A stretch of 64,000 nt of DNA. It comes from Bacteroidota bacterium (GTDB lineage: Bacteria; Bacteroidota; Bacteroidia; B-17B0; Aurantibacillaceae). Where the stretch lies: assembly GCA_016711805.1 (NCBI GenBank), contig JADJSH010000041.1, positions 7,271-71,270 of the forward strand, in the 5' to 3' direction. Under the pieces are notes generated by a model, which made no database searches, was not told the origin of the DNA, and was given only the letters and a program-made list of their open reading frames with translations. Positions 1-9,313 of the stretch are shown piece by piece; position 1 is the first letter of the stretch, and every line of letters starts with the position of its first letter. The position numbers and the translations under genes are program-made.

Positions 1-2
1 TT

Positions 3-113
3 ACAGATACTGCCATTGTCATCGAGCAAAATGAGGTAAACCACACACTTTGCACTCGTGCACAAAATAAAGAAATCGTTTATTACTTAAACCCTTTAAA
101 ATCAAATGTTTAA
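3..113 (+). CDS. C-terminal fragment of an unidentified protein
   Basis: An open frame enters from the left edge and stops at 111-113. It encodes about 36 residues ending NPLKSNV, so only the tail of the gene is in the window. I do not recognise the family. The hairpin just downstream (131-172) would suit its transcription end. Confidence 0.4.
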   Translation, partial: TDTAIVIEQNEVNHTLCTRAQNKEIVYYLNPLKSNV

Positions 114-130
114 ATCGAAATTAACTACGA

Positions 131-172
131 GTGCAGAGTGCAAACCCATATATAAGGGTTTGCACTTTGCAC
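131..172. terminator. Strong hairpin after the left-edge gene
   Basis: GTGCAGAGTGCAAACCC and GGGTTTGCACTTTGCAC form a 17-bp stem with one G-T pair and an 8-nt AT loop. No T-run follows, so this is a probable rather than classical terminator. The gap to the next gene at 276 holds nothing else I can identify. Confidence 0.5.
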
Positions 173-275
173 TTCAATACAAATCTATTATTTAAACATG
201 ATTAAGTATTTTTACTTGACATTTATCTAACGTCAATATTTTGCTTTTAAGTAAAATATTGATAAAAGTAACATT

Positions 276-1190
276 ATGAAAAAACGAGATAAAAATATAA
301 ATCAGCATTTTGTACCACAATTTTATTTGCGAAATTTCACTAATTCAAATAAGAAAATATTTGTTTATGATGTTCACAGAAATAACCATTATGTTACGAG
401 CCCTGCAAAAGAATGTTACCGCGAATACTTCTACGACATTAATATTGATATTTTTGAAAAATTCGTTGACAATAAAGAACATTATGAGGAATTAGTTGAT
501 GATAAAATCAGATTATTAAATGAAAAGGTTTCTGCAGTATTGCTTGACTTTATTAATTCAATTAAAAATGGAGATAATCATTTCAAATTTCCTCACGACA
601 AAAGACATGAGCTTTATAATTTTATTCTATTATCATTAATCCGTACACCTTACTACAGAGAACGGTTACTTTATTTAAATGTCCCATTTTGTCTTAAAAC
701 AGGTCTATCAGGCGAATTAGGAGATGAAAAAACATTAGATATTATTCATAATTTACTTCTGTATGGGATACTCAGCAAAATGTATAATGAGGATTTTAAA
801 CTGAACAAATTATACTATCAAATATTCGAACACTTAATTGATGCTATATTCGATATAAGAATGCAATTAGAAAATGCGGGTAAACTTTTTTTATTAAATA
901 ATTCAGACAAAAGCTTTATATGTTCAAGTAATCCGGTTAATATAGTTTGGTATGATAACCCTTTAGCCCAATTTAAAGGGTTGATAACACCACAAAATGA
1001 TGATAAATTATTTGATGTTGGGGAAAAATTAGAATTCATTACTATACATTTTCCTATATCAAGCGATGTTTCTATTCTAATATTCAATAAAACATTTGAC
1101 GCAAATTTAACCGCAATGAACCAATCAATAGGTAGAATCCGTAATTGGAATTCCGACATTATCGATAATCTTAATTTGAGCACATTTTAA
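276..1190 (+). CDS. DUF4238 family protein
   Basis: 304 residues. The N-terminus carries the hallmark of DUF4238: QHFVPQFYLRNF at residues 10-21, then a KIFVYD strand. No signal peptide or membrane segment is visible, so it is probably cytoplasmic. The biochemical role of the family is not established; members are often found in accessory or defence-rich regions, and here the gene lies just upstream of a broken restriction-modification gene. A 60-residue ORF follows after 5 nt, suggesting co-transcription. The family call is confident from the motif; any role in defence is inference from context. Confidence 0.82.
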   Translation: MKKRDKNINQHFVPQFYLRNFTNSNKKIFVYDVHRNNHYVTSPAKECYREYFYDINIDIFEKFVDNKEHYEELVDDKIRLLNEKVSAVLLDFINSIKNGDNHFKFPHDKRHELYNFILLSLIRTPYYRERLLYLNVPFCLKTGLSGELGDEKTLDIIHNLLLYGILSKMYNEDFKLNKLYYQIFEHLIDAIFDIRMQLENAGKLFLLNNSDKSFICSSNPVNIVWYDNPLAQFKGLITPQNDDKLFDVGEKLEFITIHFPISSDVSILIFNKTFDANLTAMNQSIGRIRNWNSDIIDNLNLSTF

Positions 1191-1195
1191 AGCTA

Positions 1196-1378
1196 ATGAA
1201 AAAAATATACTCATCAAATGACAATTTTAATGAATTAGTAAAAATGAAAGAAACTGGTAATTTCTCCAGAATTGAGTTAAGTTTGACGAATCCAAACATT
1301 GATTTTACTATTCAAAAGTCTTTAAAAGAAGCTATAAAATACGAAATCATATTGCTAAACTCAAATGTGAAGAAGTAG
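1196..1378 (+). CDS. Small hypothetical protein, 60 aa
   Basis: A 60-residue Lys/Asn-rich ORF beginning 5 nt after the DUF4238 stop, with no recognisable domain, membrane segment or signal peptide. The tight spacing in the same direction suggests one transcript with its neighbour, for example as a partner protein. It could also be a spurious ORF in AT-rich DNA, though its composition looks protein-like. Confidence 0.4.
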   Translation: MKKIYSSNDNFNELVKMKETGNFSRIELSLTNPNIDFTIQKSLKEAIKYEIILLNSNVKK

Positions 1379-1470
1379 TTTACAAATACCTCCTTTTTTG
1401 CCCTCCAATTCTCCAATATTCTAAATTTCTTTAGTAGAAGTCTTTGCTTCTAAATACGATTATAAAATTT

Positions 1471-4400
1471 ATGGCATTTTTCAGAACTCGTAATTAATAA
1501 ATATATCACAGAACCTAGATAAGCAAACACTACAAAAAGCTGACGCTAAGTTTGAAACCATTTCCATAATGCCACCTATTCAAGAAAAGATCAGAGGCAG
1601 TAAGAAGAACTAATACCAAGGCGAATTTTAATTGATTTATCGTTAATGTTTTAGGGTTACACCAAAAACCCAACACCAAATTTCAATCTAACAACCGAAT
1701 ACAAGAATGTTAAGGATAGCAAAAAAGCAGATGGGGCAATATCATAAATGAGATAGTAAAGGCTGTAATCGAATTAAAAGGCACTAATACAACCGATTTA
1801 AATAAAATAGAAGTTCAAGCCTTTGGCTATAAAAATAACCAACCCGAGTGCGAGTATGTTATTACTTCCAATTTTGAGAAACTTCGTTTCTATGTTGATA
1901 ATGCCATTGAATATTTAGAGTTTAATTTATTTACGTTAAGTGAAAAATTTGAACTACTTATACATCTGCTTGTCATACGATAGCATAGCCAAAGGCCTAC
2001 CAAAGCAAATAAAAGACGAATCAGTTAGCCAGGAGGCATTAATTACAAAAAAATTATACAACGATTACTCCGTTTTTAAAAGCGAACTATACCACAGTTT
2101 AGTAAAACTGAATCCTCAAAATGAACCATTAGAGTTGTTTAAGAAATCACAAAAATTATTAGACCGTTTTTTATTCATCTTTTTTGCAGAAGACAGACAG
2201 CTATTACCTACCAATTTAATTTTCAGAATTAATAAGGAATGGCAACAGTTACGCGAAATGCGTATTGAAGTATCATTGTATGATAGATACAAAATTTACT
2301 TTAATGATTTGGATCAAGGAGCTAAAGTATCTTTACCTGCATTTAGTCAAACAGCATCAAAGCAAAAAGAGGAATTTCAAATTTACGCTTATAACGGTGG
2401 CTTATTTAAAACAGATGATTTATTAAACGATATTAAAATTGAAGATGAATTACTGTTTTCGCATACCGAAAAATTAAGTAATTACGATTTTGCTAGTGAA
2501 GTTGATGTAAACGTATTAGGGCATATTTTCGAAAACTCATTAAATGATGTTGACGAAATAAAAGCACAGCTTGAAGGGCAAGAAATAGATAAAACAAAAA
2601 CTAAGCGTAAAAAAGATGGTGTTTTTTATACACCTAAATACATTACAAAATACATCGTTGATAATACAGTTGGTAAATTGTGCCTTGAAAAAAAGGAAGT
2701 ATTACAAATAACAGAAAGCGATTATACCATTGATAAAAAACGCCAAAAGAAAACAACACAAGCTTTAACTGATAAATTAAATGACTACCGTAATTGGCTA
2801 TTGCAATTAACCATTTGCGACCCTGCTTGTGGCTCGGGTGCATTTTTAAATCAAGCTTTAGATTTTTTAATTACCGAACACAAATATATTGATGAACTAC
2901 AAGCCAAACTATTTGGCGATGCATTAGTGTTGAGTGATGTTGAAGGAAGCATTTTAGAAAACAACTTATTTGGCGTTGATATAAACGAAGAAAGTGTAGA
3001 GATAGCAAAGCTATCATTGTGGCTTCGAACAGCAACCAAACCGTAAATTAAACGATTTAAATAGTAATATTAAATGTGGTAATTCATTAATTGATGATGT
3101 TGAAGTAGCAGGAGATAAAGCATTTAATTGGAAAATGAATTTTAAAAAAATATTCGATAATGGTGGCTTTGATGTTGTCATTGGTAATCCGCCTTGTGTG
3201 AGAGTACAAAGTTTGAAATATGCAGAAATCGATTATTACAAAAGTAAATATAAAACAGCTCACAGAAGAGTTGATATTTCTTTATTATTCTTTGAAAAAG
3301 GCCTTGAAATAGCAAGAAAAAATGGATTGCTATCCTATATTTCAACTATTCAGTTTATTAACGCTGAATACGGAAGAAATTTACGAGAGTTACTTCTAAA
3401 AAAAGAGATAGTTGAATTTATTGATTATAACGGGTTGCCAGTATTCGAAGGGGCAACAACATATCCTGGAATAGTTTCCTTAAAAAATTCATTGCCAAGA
3501 CCATTCAACTATTATGTTATGAGTGAAATTGGTTCTGAAGCATTATTTTTAAAAAATAAAATAAAGTCAAAGTCTGTAATAGACCCTGAAAAATTATCAG
3601 ATAATGTCTGGATTTTAGCAAGTGATAATAGTAATCAAGTATTAGATAAATTACAAAATAATACAATTAAATTAAAAGACATAGCGAACCCATGTACAGG
3701 CTTGACATCAGGTATTGATTCTGTTTTTATTTTAGATGAAAATAAAGTTAAAGAATACAATTTAGAAAAAGATATATTATTACCTGTTGTTAGAGGGAGA
3801 AATTTAGATAGGGGATTTATAAGTGAAGATTTAGATTACGTAATTTATCCATATAAGCTTTCGGGAAATTTAACAATACTAATTGATGAAAGTGAACTTG
3901 AAAATAAATATCCAAATACATACGCTTATTTATTAACTCAAAAAGACAAACTTTCATCACGTAAAGATTCAAGAAAGGAAATTTCTAATAATGATTGGTA
4001 TAAACTTGTATGTAAGGGCAAATTGGACCTTTAAATCTGAAAAATTCTTACTCCAGGATTGAGTAAAAATAATAGTTTTGCAATTGACAAGCTTGGTTTA
4101 ACTTATTTATGTGGGGGTGCTGGTGTATTTGGTCTTGTTCAAGGCAAAATAGATAATAATACATTATTAGCGATTTTAAATTCAAAAGTTGTTGAATTTT
4201 TTCTCCACTCTATATCAACTAAAAAACAAGGGGGATACTATTCATATTTAAATAGCTTTCTTGAAGAAATCCCTTTACCAATAAAAACAAATGAAAACAT
4301 TTCAATTTATTCATTGAAATATCAAAAGTTAAAATCAGACTTATTTCTCTTATCAAAAAAAATGTACACCTATATGTTGTCTCGTTTTAATGTCATAAAA

Positions 4401-4657
4401 CTTTCTTCTAACCTAGAGAAATGGTATGAATTATCGTCAATGGAATTTATAAATGAACTTAATAAAGCTATTAAAATTGTTAAAGGAAGTCCGCTTACGA
4501 AGAAAGATGAATTTGAATGGTTGGAATTGTTTGAGGAAAAGAAGAAAAAGGTTTTAGAATTACAAGCTGAAGTTGAAATTACGACAGGGAAATAGACCAA
4601 ATGGTTTACAAATTGTATGATTTAACAGAAGAAGAAATTAAAATTATTGAGGGATAA
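1471..4657 (+). pseudogene. Type IIG restriction-modification enzyme, broken by several frameshifts
   Basis: Joining reading frames rebuilds one ~1,050-residue fused endonuclease/adenine methyltransferase. The N-terminal part, read in shifting frames from ATG 1471, has an IELKG segment near 1774 fitting a PD-(D/E)xK nuclease ExK motif. The open piece 1940-3046 has methyltransferase motif I (DPACGSGAFLNQAL). Piece 3135-4034 has the catalytic NPP(C)V motif, where NPPY/F is usual. Piece 4059-4595 is target-recognition and C-terminal sequence, and the tail ends with TEEEIKIIEG at 4657. Breaks lie near 1500-1760, 1940, ~3035 and ~4040, and several look like single-base indels. The stop TAA is followed directly by ATG of the next gene at 4658. 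Either a decayed defence gene or a real gene damaged by sequence errors. Confidence 0.85.
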
Positions 4658-5491
4658 ATGAGTTTTCAAAACAAAAACATAAAAGTTGTTGCTGAAGCTT
4701 TAAAACTTTATCATAACAATCCAAGTTCTCATGGTTTTACTGAAGAACAGGTAGATGAATTGTTGAAAATTGAAAACGACTTTAATAAATTAAATACACA
4801 ATTTGAAAAAAGTTTTGAGCAAACAAAATTGCTGATAGAAAATGGATTTAAGAATTTAACCCAAAACTTAGACACTACTTTTAAAATCTCATTAAATGAA
4901 TTAAAACACATAGTCAATAATGGATGGCATATTTCATATAAGGCTTTTGAACACCTTACTTTCGAAAAATTACATTATTTGAATAGAAAAGAAAATGTTT
5001 TTGAATTTGAAAACTACATTATTTCATCTTTTGAAAAAGAGTAAATGAAATAATTGAGAATTTAATTATTTCGTTTCCAGAACGTACTCATATTTTTAAT
5101 GAAATTAAACAACTTATAAAAAGAATACTATCATTCTTTAATCACATTGTGTTATTCTCAGGTAGATGGAATTTCTAATAATATTTTCGGTATAGGCTTT
5201 TTCGATACGGAAAATAAAGAAAAACAATTTAGTTTAAAACTCTCTAATAATCTGAAATTTGATGAAGATTCCTTAATCTCGATTATTTCCAAACAGCTTA
5301 ATTTGCCAAAAAATGAAATTACTAGATACACTAAAGATGGTAGTTTTACAAAAGATAATAAATTGAGTTCATTTAATAGGCATTTTGTTATGCATGGTCA
5401 TTCTTATAATTATGGCAATAAAAAGAATGCTATTAGAGCAATATTATTATTAGAATTTGTTGAGTGGTTAACAAAAGAAAGTAAAAAATAA
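4658..5491 (+). pseudogene. Unknown protein with HEPN-like R-x4-H motif, frameshifted
   Basis: Two ORFs (4658-5044, 128 aa; 5147-5491, 114 aa) are joined by an open stretch in a third frame (5044-5150, encoding NEIIENLIISFPERTHIF and more). Together they give a protein of about 275 residues. The first half is helical and polar. The second half contains NRHFVMHG (codons near 5375-5398), an R-x4-H followed by G and then YG..KN and a helical end. This fits the R-x4-6-H signature of HEPN nucleases, but I cannot confirm the fold. The start ATG overlaps the type IIG stop (TAAATG), so the two were probably translated together, which suggests an accessory role in the same defence operon. Confidence 0.5.
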
Positions 5492-5504
5492 AATTAAAAT
5501 AACA

Positions 5505-6950
5505 ATGAGTGATTGGCATAACAAAGCAATAAATTTATTAGCAAAAAGTCTAAAACCAGTTCCTTCGGAACTTAATGAGATTGATTGGAAAAGTGGTTTA
5601 TCTGATAATACAAATAGATTAGCACAACATATTTCAGCATTTAGTAACACTCCAGGCGGTGGCTTTTTAGCTTATGGAGTAAACAATAATGGTACATTTT
5701 CTCCACTTACAACAGTGGATATTGACGAAGTCATTAAAAAATTAGGTAATATTTCTCGAAACAATTTAAACCCTCCTGTTGGTATTGAGCATTCCATTTT
5801 AGAGTTTGAGGGTACTGCTATATTATTTATTTACATTCCCGAACAGTCAGAAAAACCAGTTCATTTGCGTAGTGGTAATATTTTTGATTCATACAAGCGC
5901 TCCGCAGGTCAAACGGTTAAATGTCACAAGTAAGTTAAAACTTGCTTGGCTTTAACGCAAGGCTTTAGTTTTGAAGAGCAAATTGCAATACAAAATCAAA
6001 ATGAAGATGACGTTTTAAATTTATTAGAATACGATAATTACTTTAGATTAATTAACAGAAATTTACCCGATGGAAAAAAAGGAATTTTAGAAGTTTTGGC
6101 TAATGAAGATATGATTATAAAAAACGATTCGTCATGGGCTATTAAAAATTTAGGAGCTGTTTTATTTGCAAGAAACTTATCTGCTTTTAAAAATTTAAAA
6201 CGCAAAGCTATTAGAGTAATAATTTACAAAGGAAAAAGTAGAGTTGATGCCATTAAAGAACAAGAAGGAACTCGTGGCTATGCAACTGCATTTGAAGGTT
6301 TAGTAAAATATATAATGGACCAATTACCAACAAATGAAGTCATTGAAAAAGCTTTACGTCAACAAGTAAAAATATATCCTGAAAAAGCAATTCGTGAGTT
6401 TGTTGCAAACGCATTAATACATCAAGATTTTTCTATTACTGGAACAGGAGTAATGATTGAGATATTTTCAGATAGAATTGAAATAACAAATCCGGGCATA
6501 CCATTAGTTGATACTAATAGATTTATAGACACAGCGCCAAAATCAAGAAACGAATCTTTGGCCTCTTTAATGAGAAGATTAAATATTTGTGAGGAACGAG
6601 GTAGCGGAATTGATAGAGCAGTAGAAGCTATTGAATTATATCAATTACCAGCTCCAAAATTTTTAAAAGGAGAAGATTATACTAGAGTAATTATGTATGC
6701 TTTAGTTCCTTTAGGAGAAATGGATAAAGAAGATAGAATAAGAGCTTGTTATCAGCACACTTGTTTACATTATGTAAGTAATCAAGTTGTAAATAACCAA
6801 TCTATCAGAAAGAGATTTAATATTTCAAAAAATAATGTTTCTTACGCATCTAAAATTTTAACTGAAGCTATGGAATCGGGTTTAATAAAACCATCTGATC
6901 CCGATAACGCTTCAAAAAAATATGCGACATATATACCTTTTTGGGCTTAG
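5505..6950 (+). pseudogene. AlbA_2/Schlafen-like ATP-binding putative regulator, interrupted
   Basis: The two pieces 5505-5933 and 5946-6950 are in the same frame but separated by an in-frame TAA. The first carries an AlbA_2 (Schlafen AAA-4) domain with EIDWKSGLSDN..LAQHISAFSNTPGGG. The second carries the RecG-like/HATPase part with REFVANALIHQDFS and EITNPG, and a C-terminal winged-helix-like segment. Restoring one A (AAATG to AAAATG) and removing one T (GTAA to GAA) yields VKMSQEVKTCLALTQG, the expected family sequence. The stop is therefore better explained by two compensating indels than by a nonsense mutation. These proteins are usually DNA-associated regulators; the exact role here is unknown. 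It follows the HEPN-like gene after 13 nt. Confidence 0.85.
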
Positions 6951-6963
6951 AAGTAGTCATTTT

Positions 6964-7047
6964 CTTATTTCATTGTTAAGTCCAAATGGAGTAAATTAAC
7001 TCGTAACAAATTGAAAATCAAACACATCTTATTTCATTGTGAAGTCC
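6964..7047. repeat. 20-bp direct repeat, 64 bp apart
   Basis: CTTATTTCATTGTTAAGTCC at 6964-6983 recurs at 7028-7047 with one mismatch (GTGAAGTCC). It sits just past the end of the broken defence cluster. It could be a deletion or insertion scar, or a remnant of a duplicated site. Confidence 0.6.
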
Positions 7048-7064
7048 CCTTTGGTAATACTAAT

Positions 7065-7268
7065 GGTAATACCAAAATTTGTTGTTGATTATAAATGACA
7101 TATAATATTAGGTCATTGGAGATTTTTGAAAGCAAAAAAACCTCACTTCGTCAGTGAGGTACGCAACTTTAGGCAATGCGATTGAGTGAACGAGTCACCT
7201 GCCATATCCTTTACCCTTTGGGCATCGATAATTCAAATGTAGTAACAAATAGCGTTTTTGGTATTACC
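7065..7268. repeat. 204-bp segment bounded by 13-bp perfect inverted repeats
   Basis: GGTAATACCAAAA at 7065-7077 is exactly inverted as TTTTGGTATTACC at 7256-7268. The enclosed 204 bp has no ORF but contains a hairpin and a promoter-like box. Size and terminal repeats resemble a MITE-like non-autonomous element; no clear target-site duplication is visible. Confidence 0.4.
7134..7241 (-). ncRNA. Possible ~95-nt small RNA with its own terminator
   Basis: On the minus strand a TACATTTG box (7234-7241) fits the Bacteroidota -7 consensus TAnnTTTG. About 70 nt downstream lies a canonical intrinsic terminator: ACCTCAC/GTGAGGT stem (7140-7160) followed by seven T on the minus strand (7134-7140). In between, GGCA/TGCC and GTGA/TCAC can pair. 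No Rfam family is recognised. The terminator could instead be the trace of a lost gene. Confidence 0.35.
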
Positions 7269-7972
7269 ATATTAACTTTTTTGTGCCATTTGATTATTAT
7301 TTAAAATAAATTACTGTATTTCAGCACATTATTTTACTTTATGTAACAGGTAAAGTGGTGTTCCAAAAAATAAACCAACCCATTGCCCTTGTGTTGTCTA
7401 TCGTGTGGCATAAATTAAGGTAGATTAATTTATTGTGTTGCCACACTTGCAACATAGTTTGCATCCGCATTCATCGTACCTCTTCATGCTCCCATGCTGC
7501 ACACCCTCTCTCCACTCGCAGGTGGCTCGCCGCACAACGGATTGCAAACCATTTCATTCCGTTTCACTTCATTTCATTTTTTGCAACCGTTTTCCCACCG
7601 CACGCTCAAGGCTGTTTTACCTTTCTATTCCATTCCGACATTTATCATCAGAATCAACACTATTAGATTACCATCAAAATAAAAAAAGAAAAGCAAGTTA
7701 AGTCTGCCCACTGTCAGGTTTCAAGGTCAAGCCCTTCGGGTTTTGCAAAAATAATCTCCACACTGGCGGTAGTATTTTTTTTGTCAAAAATCTTGACAAC
7801 CTCAGCGTCAAGCCTTTTACAAAATGCTTTCTTTTTTCATTTTTTTCGGGCTTTTCTTTAGCTCGTTTTTTTGGTTTTTTCTTTGTTTTCAAATTAGGTC
7901 TTTAGGTTCAGTTAGCAAACAGGTTCAAGTCAAAAAGTGAGAAAAGGGAAACAAACCCTTAAAAAAATAGTT

Positions 7973-8396
7973 ATGTTAAAATTCAAAAATTAAAACCCAC
8001 AAATCGGGCACAGCCTACAATCAACCGCATTTCTTTATTTTAAATAAAGGCTTAAACTCTGGCAAACCATTCAATCACTATGTTTGCAATTCATTTGTTT
8101 TCCTGGCAGATGATAATCAAGAAAAAGAGTTTTACTATTTTTTATTATTAGGCTTATGGGAGCTTCGTTTTTTTCGCCCGCACCTAAAGGGTACAGCAAT
8201 CGAGTTCATTCGTTTAGGGGATGTTATTGATGTATTAGAGGAAACTTTAAACTCAGTTAATACTGGCAATCGTTCCTTTTCTGATGTTCAAAATACCTTA
8301 GCTCAAATTGAGGCCCTTCAGGCAAATCTTCAAACTCAATTAGATTATTTAATGCAGTTGCGTAAATCTCTATTTTATAAATATTTAAAAAAGTAG
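7973..8396 (+). pseudogene. DUF6943-like protein, one frameshift
   Basis: Starting at ATG 7973 the frame breaks after six codons. Removing one A from the AAAAA run near 7987 gives MLKFKIKTHKSGTAYNQP and then an open frame to TAG 8394-8396, about 140 residues. HFFILNKGLNSGKP and the later LWELRFFRPHLKG..IEFI fit the DUF6943 family as I remember it, which occurs in Bacteroidota mobile DNA. The C-terminal third is a predicted coiled coil (NTLAQIEALQANLQTQLDYL). Function unknown. It converges on the minus-strand small-gene set, and the two share a hairpin terminator. The single homopolymer break suggests a sequencing error. Confidence 0.6.
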
Positions 8397-8406
8397 TAAA
8401 TAAAAA

Positions 8407-8435
8407 AAGGTCGTCCGCTTGTAGCGGACGACCTT
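8407..8435. terminator. Bidirectional intrinsic terminator
   Basis: AAGGTCGTCCGCT pairs perfectly with AGCGGACGACCTT around a TGT loop (13-bp stem). On the minus strand it is followed by seven T, a textbook terminator for the minus-strand genes ending at 8456. It also lies 10 nt after the + strand stop at 8396. Confidence 0.85.
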
Positions 8436-8455
8436 AAACCTAAACTATAAAAAAA

Positions 8456-8644
8456 CTATTTTTTAAATTGCTTCAACAAGCATTTCAGTAACAAAGATAC
8501 GCTAAAACTAACTACCGCACCAAGTGAAGCAAGAATAACTGTTTTTAATATATCTGATGAACCCACGTTCACAGCTACGGTTAAAACCGTTCCGGAAACA
8601 GTACCCAAGATTGTTCCGCTTTCTATGTTATTGTGTGTTGACAT
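8456..8644 (-). CDS. Small two-helix membrane protein
   Basis: 62 residues with two hydrophobic helices (about residues 11-27 and 31-55) and a basic tail (KCLLKQFKK). It is the last gene before a strong terminator and starts 8 nt after the stop of the gene at 8652. Size and topology resemble holins or small toxins, but these shapes are common and no family is recognised. Function unknown. Confidence 0.6.
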   Translation of the reverse strand: MSTHNNIESGTILGTVSGTVLTVAVNVGSSDILKTVILASLGAVVSFSVSLLLKCLLKQFKK

Positions 8645-8651
8645 AATTTAA

Positions 8652-8990
8652 TTATGCTCTGCCAGCATCAGCTTTAGTTAATTTTGAACCACATTTTTCG
8701 TGAACATTCACATCAATTTCAGGCATCATTCCTGCATCTGCTTTAGTAGATTTTACAGTTACCCAAACCTCTTGAGTTAATTCAGAATTATATCCTGAAT
8801 CAGCTTTGGTTAATTTTGAACCATCACAAGTGATGTTCAAAATGATTTTACCACCGCAAGGAGGATCATCTTGATTTTCGTGGTTTAAAACTACTGCCTG
8901 TTTATCCAATGCTACATTTTTGTCGCAAGGGATAATTTGTAACTCAACTTTTACTTGAGATTTTTCGGATTGATTTTTTTCTTCAGTCAT
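8652..8990 (-). CDS. Small protein with repeated SKLTKADAG motif
   Basis: 112 residues, acidic N-terminus, four cysteines, no signal peptide. A short motif occurs three times: GSKLTKADSG (about 57-66), STKADAG (about 81-87) and GSKLTKADAG (about 101-110, almost the C-terminus). The stretch between copies has VELQIIPC and IILNITC beta strands. I do not recognise the family. It sits between two small membrane-type proteins in one minus-strand unit. Confidence 0.6.
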   Translation of the reverse strand: MTEEKNQSEKSQVKVELQIIPCDKNVALDKQAVVLNHENQDDPPCGGKIILNITCDGSKLTKADSGYNSELTQEVWVTVKSTKADAGMMPEIDVNVHEKCGSKLTKADAGRA

Positions 8991-9017
8991 TTTGATAATG
9001 ATTTTAATAATTAATAT

Positions 9018-9245
9018 TCAGTTACTTTTTACAATTTCGCTTTCAGTAGTTGTTACTGCTTGGCTAATTGCAGTCGCTACGCTTCCTGCTACAATTAAAT
9101 AACCACCTATGGTTACAATAATTGTAGGGATAGCAATTGGCGATGCCACAATTACGCCACCTGCGGCGGCTAATCCTAAACCAATATTTCTTAATATTTT
9201 AAAGAACTTTGGTGTCGGTGCTTTTAATCTGTCAATGAGTTTCAT
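9018..9245 (-). CDS. Small conserved membrane protein (MKLIDRLKAPTPKF type)
   Basis: 75 residues: a basic amphipathic N-terminus (DRLKAPTPKFFKILRN) followed by two glycine/alanine-rich hydrophobic segments (about 21-40 and 43-63). I recall similar short proteins as recurrent in Bacteroidota genomes, next to the N-terminal MARQKG family as here, but no function is known to me. It begins 36 nt downstream of the 9281-9312 terminator and may form its own transcript with the two following genes. Confidence 0.65.
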   Translation of the reverse strand: MKLIDRLKAPTPKFFKILRNIGLGLAAAGGVIVASPIAIPTIIVTIGGYLIVAGSVATAISQAVTTTESEIVKSN

Positions 9246-9280
9246 TGTTTTGTTTTTTAATGATTAATAATTTTTGATTT

Positions 9281-9312
9281 AAAAGCCCTGGGCATAAATG
9301 CCTAGGGCTTTT
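9281..9312 (-). terminator. Terminator directly after the MARQKG gene
   Basis: AAAAGCCCT..AGGGCTTTT with inner GGCA/TGCC forms a near-perfect 14-bp stem (one mismatch) with a TAAA loop, beginning one base past the stop codon at 9314-9316. It would separate this gene from the three small genes downstream. Confidence 0.75.
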
Positions 9313-9313
9313 G

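Larger units (their letters stand above)
6951..7972. other. About 1 kb without a confident protein gene
   Basis: This stretch holds a 20-bp direct repeat, a pair of 13-bp inverted repeats and a possible small RNA (listed separately). From about 7430 to 7900 the + strand is unusually pyrimidine-rich and locally richer in GC than the surroundings. Short ORFs here (for example 7433-7701 on +, 7698-7892 on -) have low-complexity, unnatural composition, and I do not accept them as genes. Confidence 0.6.

Noticed and set aside
5931..5933. Nonsense mutation in the AlbA/Schlafen-type gene
   Set aside because: Two compensating indels around it restore the exact expected family sequence, so a simple nonsense change is the less likely cause.
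7433..7892. Several ORFs of 60-88 residues
   Set aside because: They overlap each other in all frames, are low-complexity and lack start signals or family motifs.
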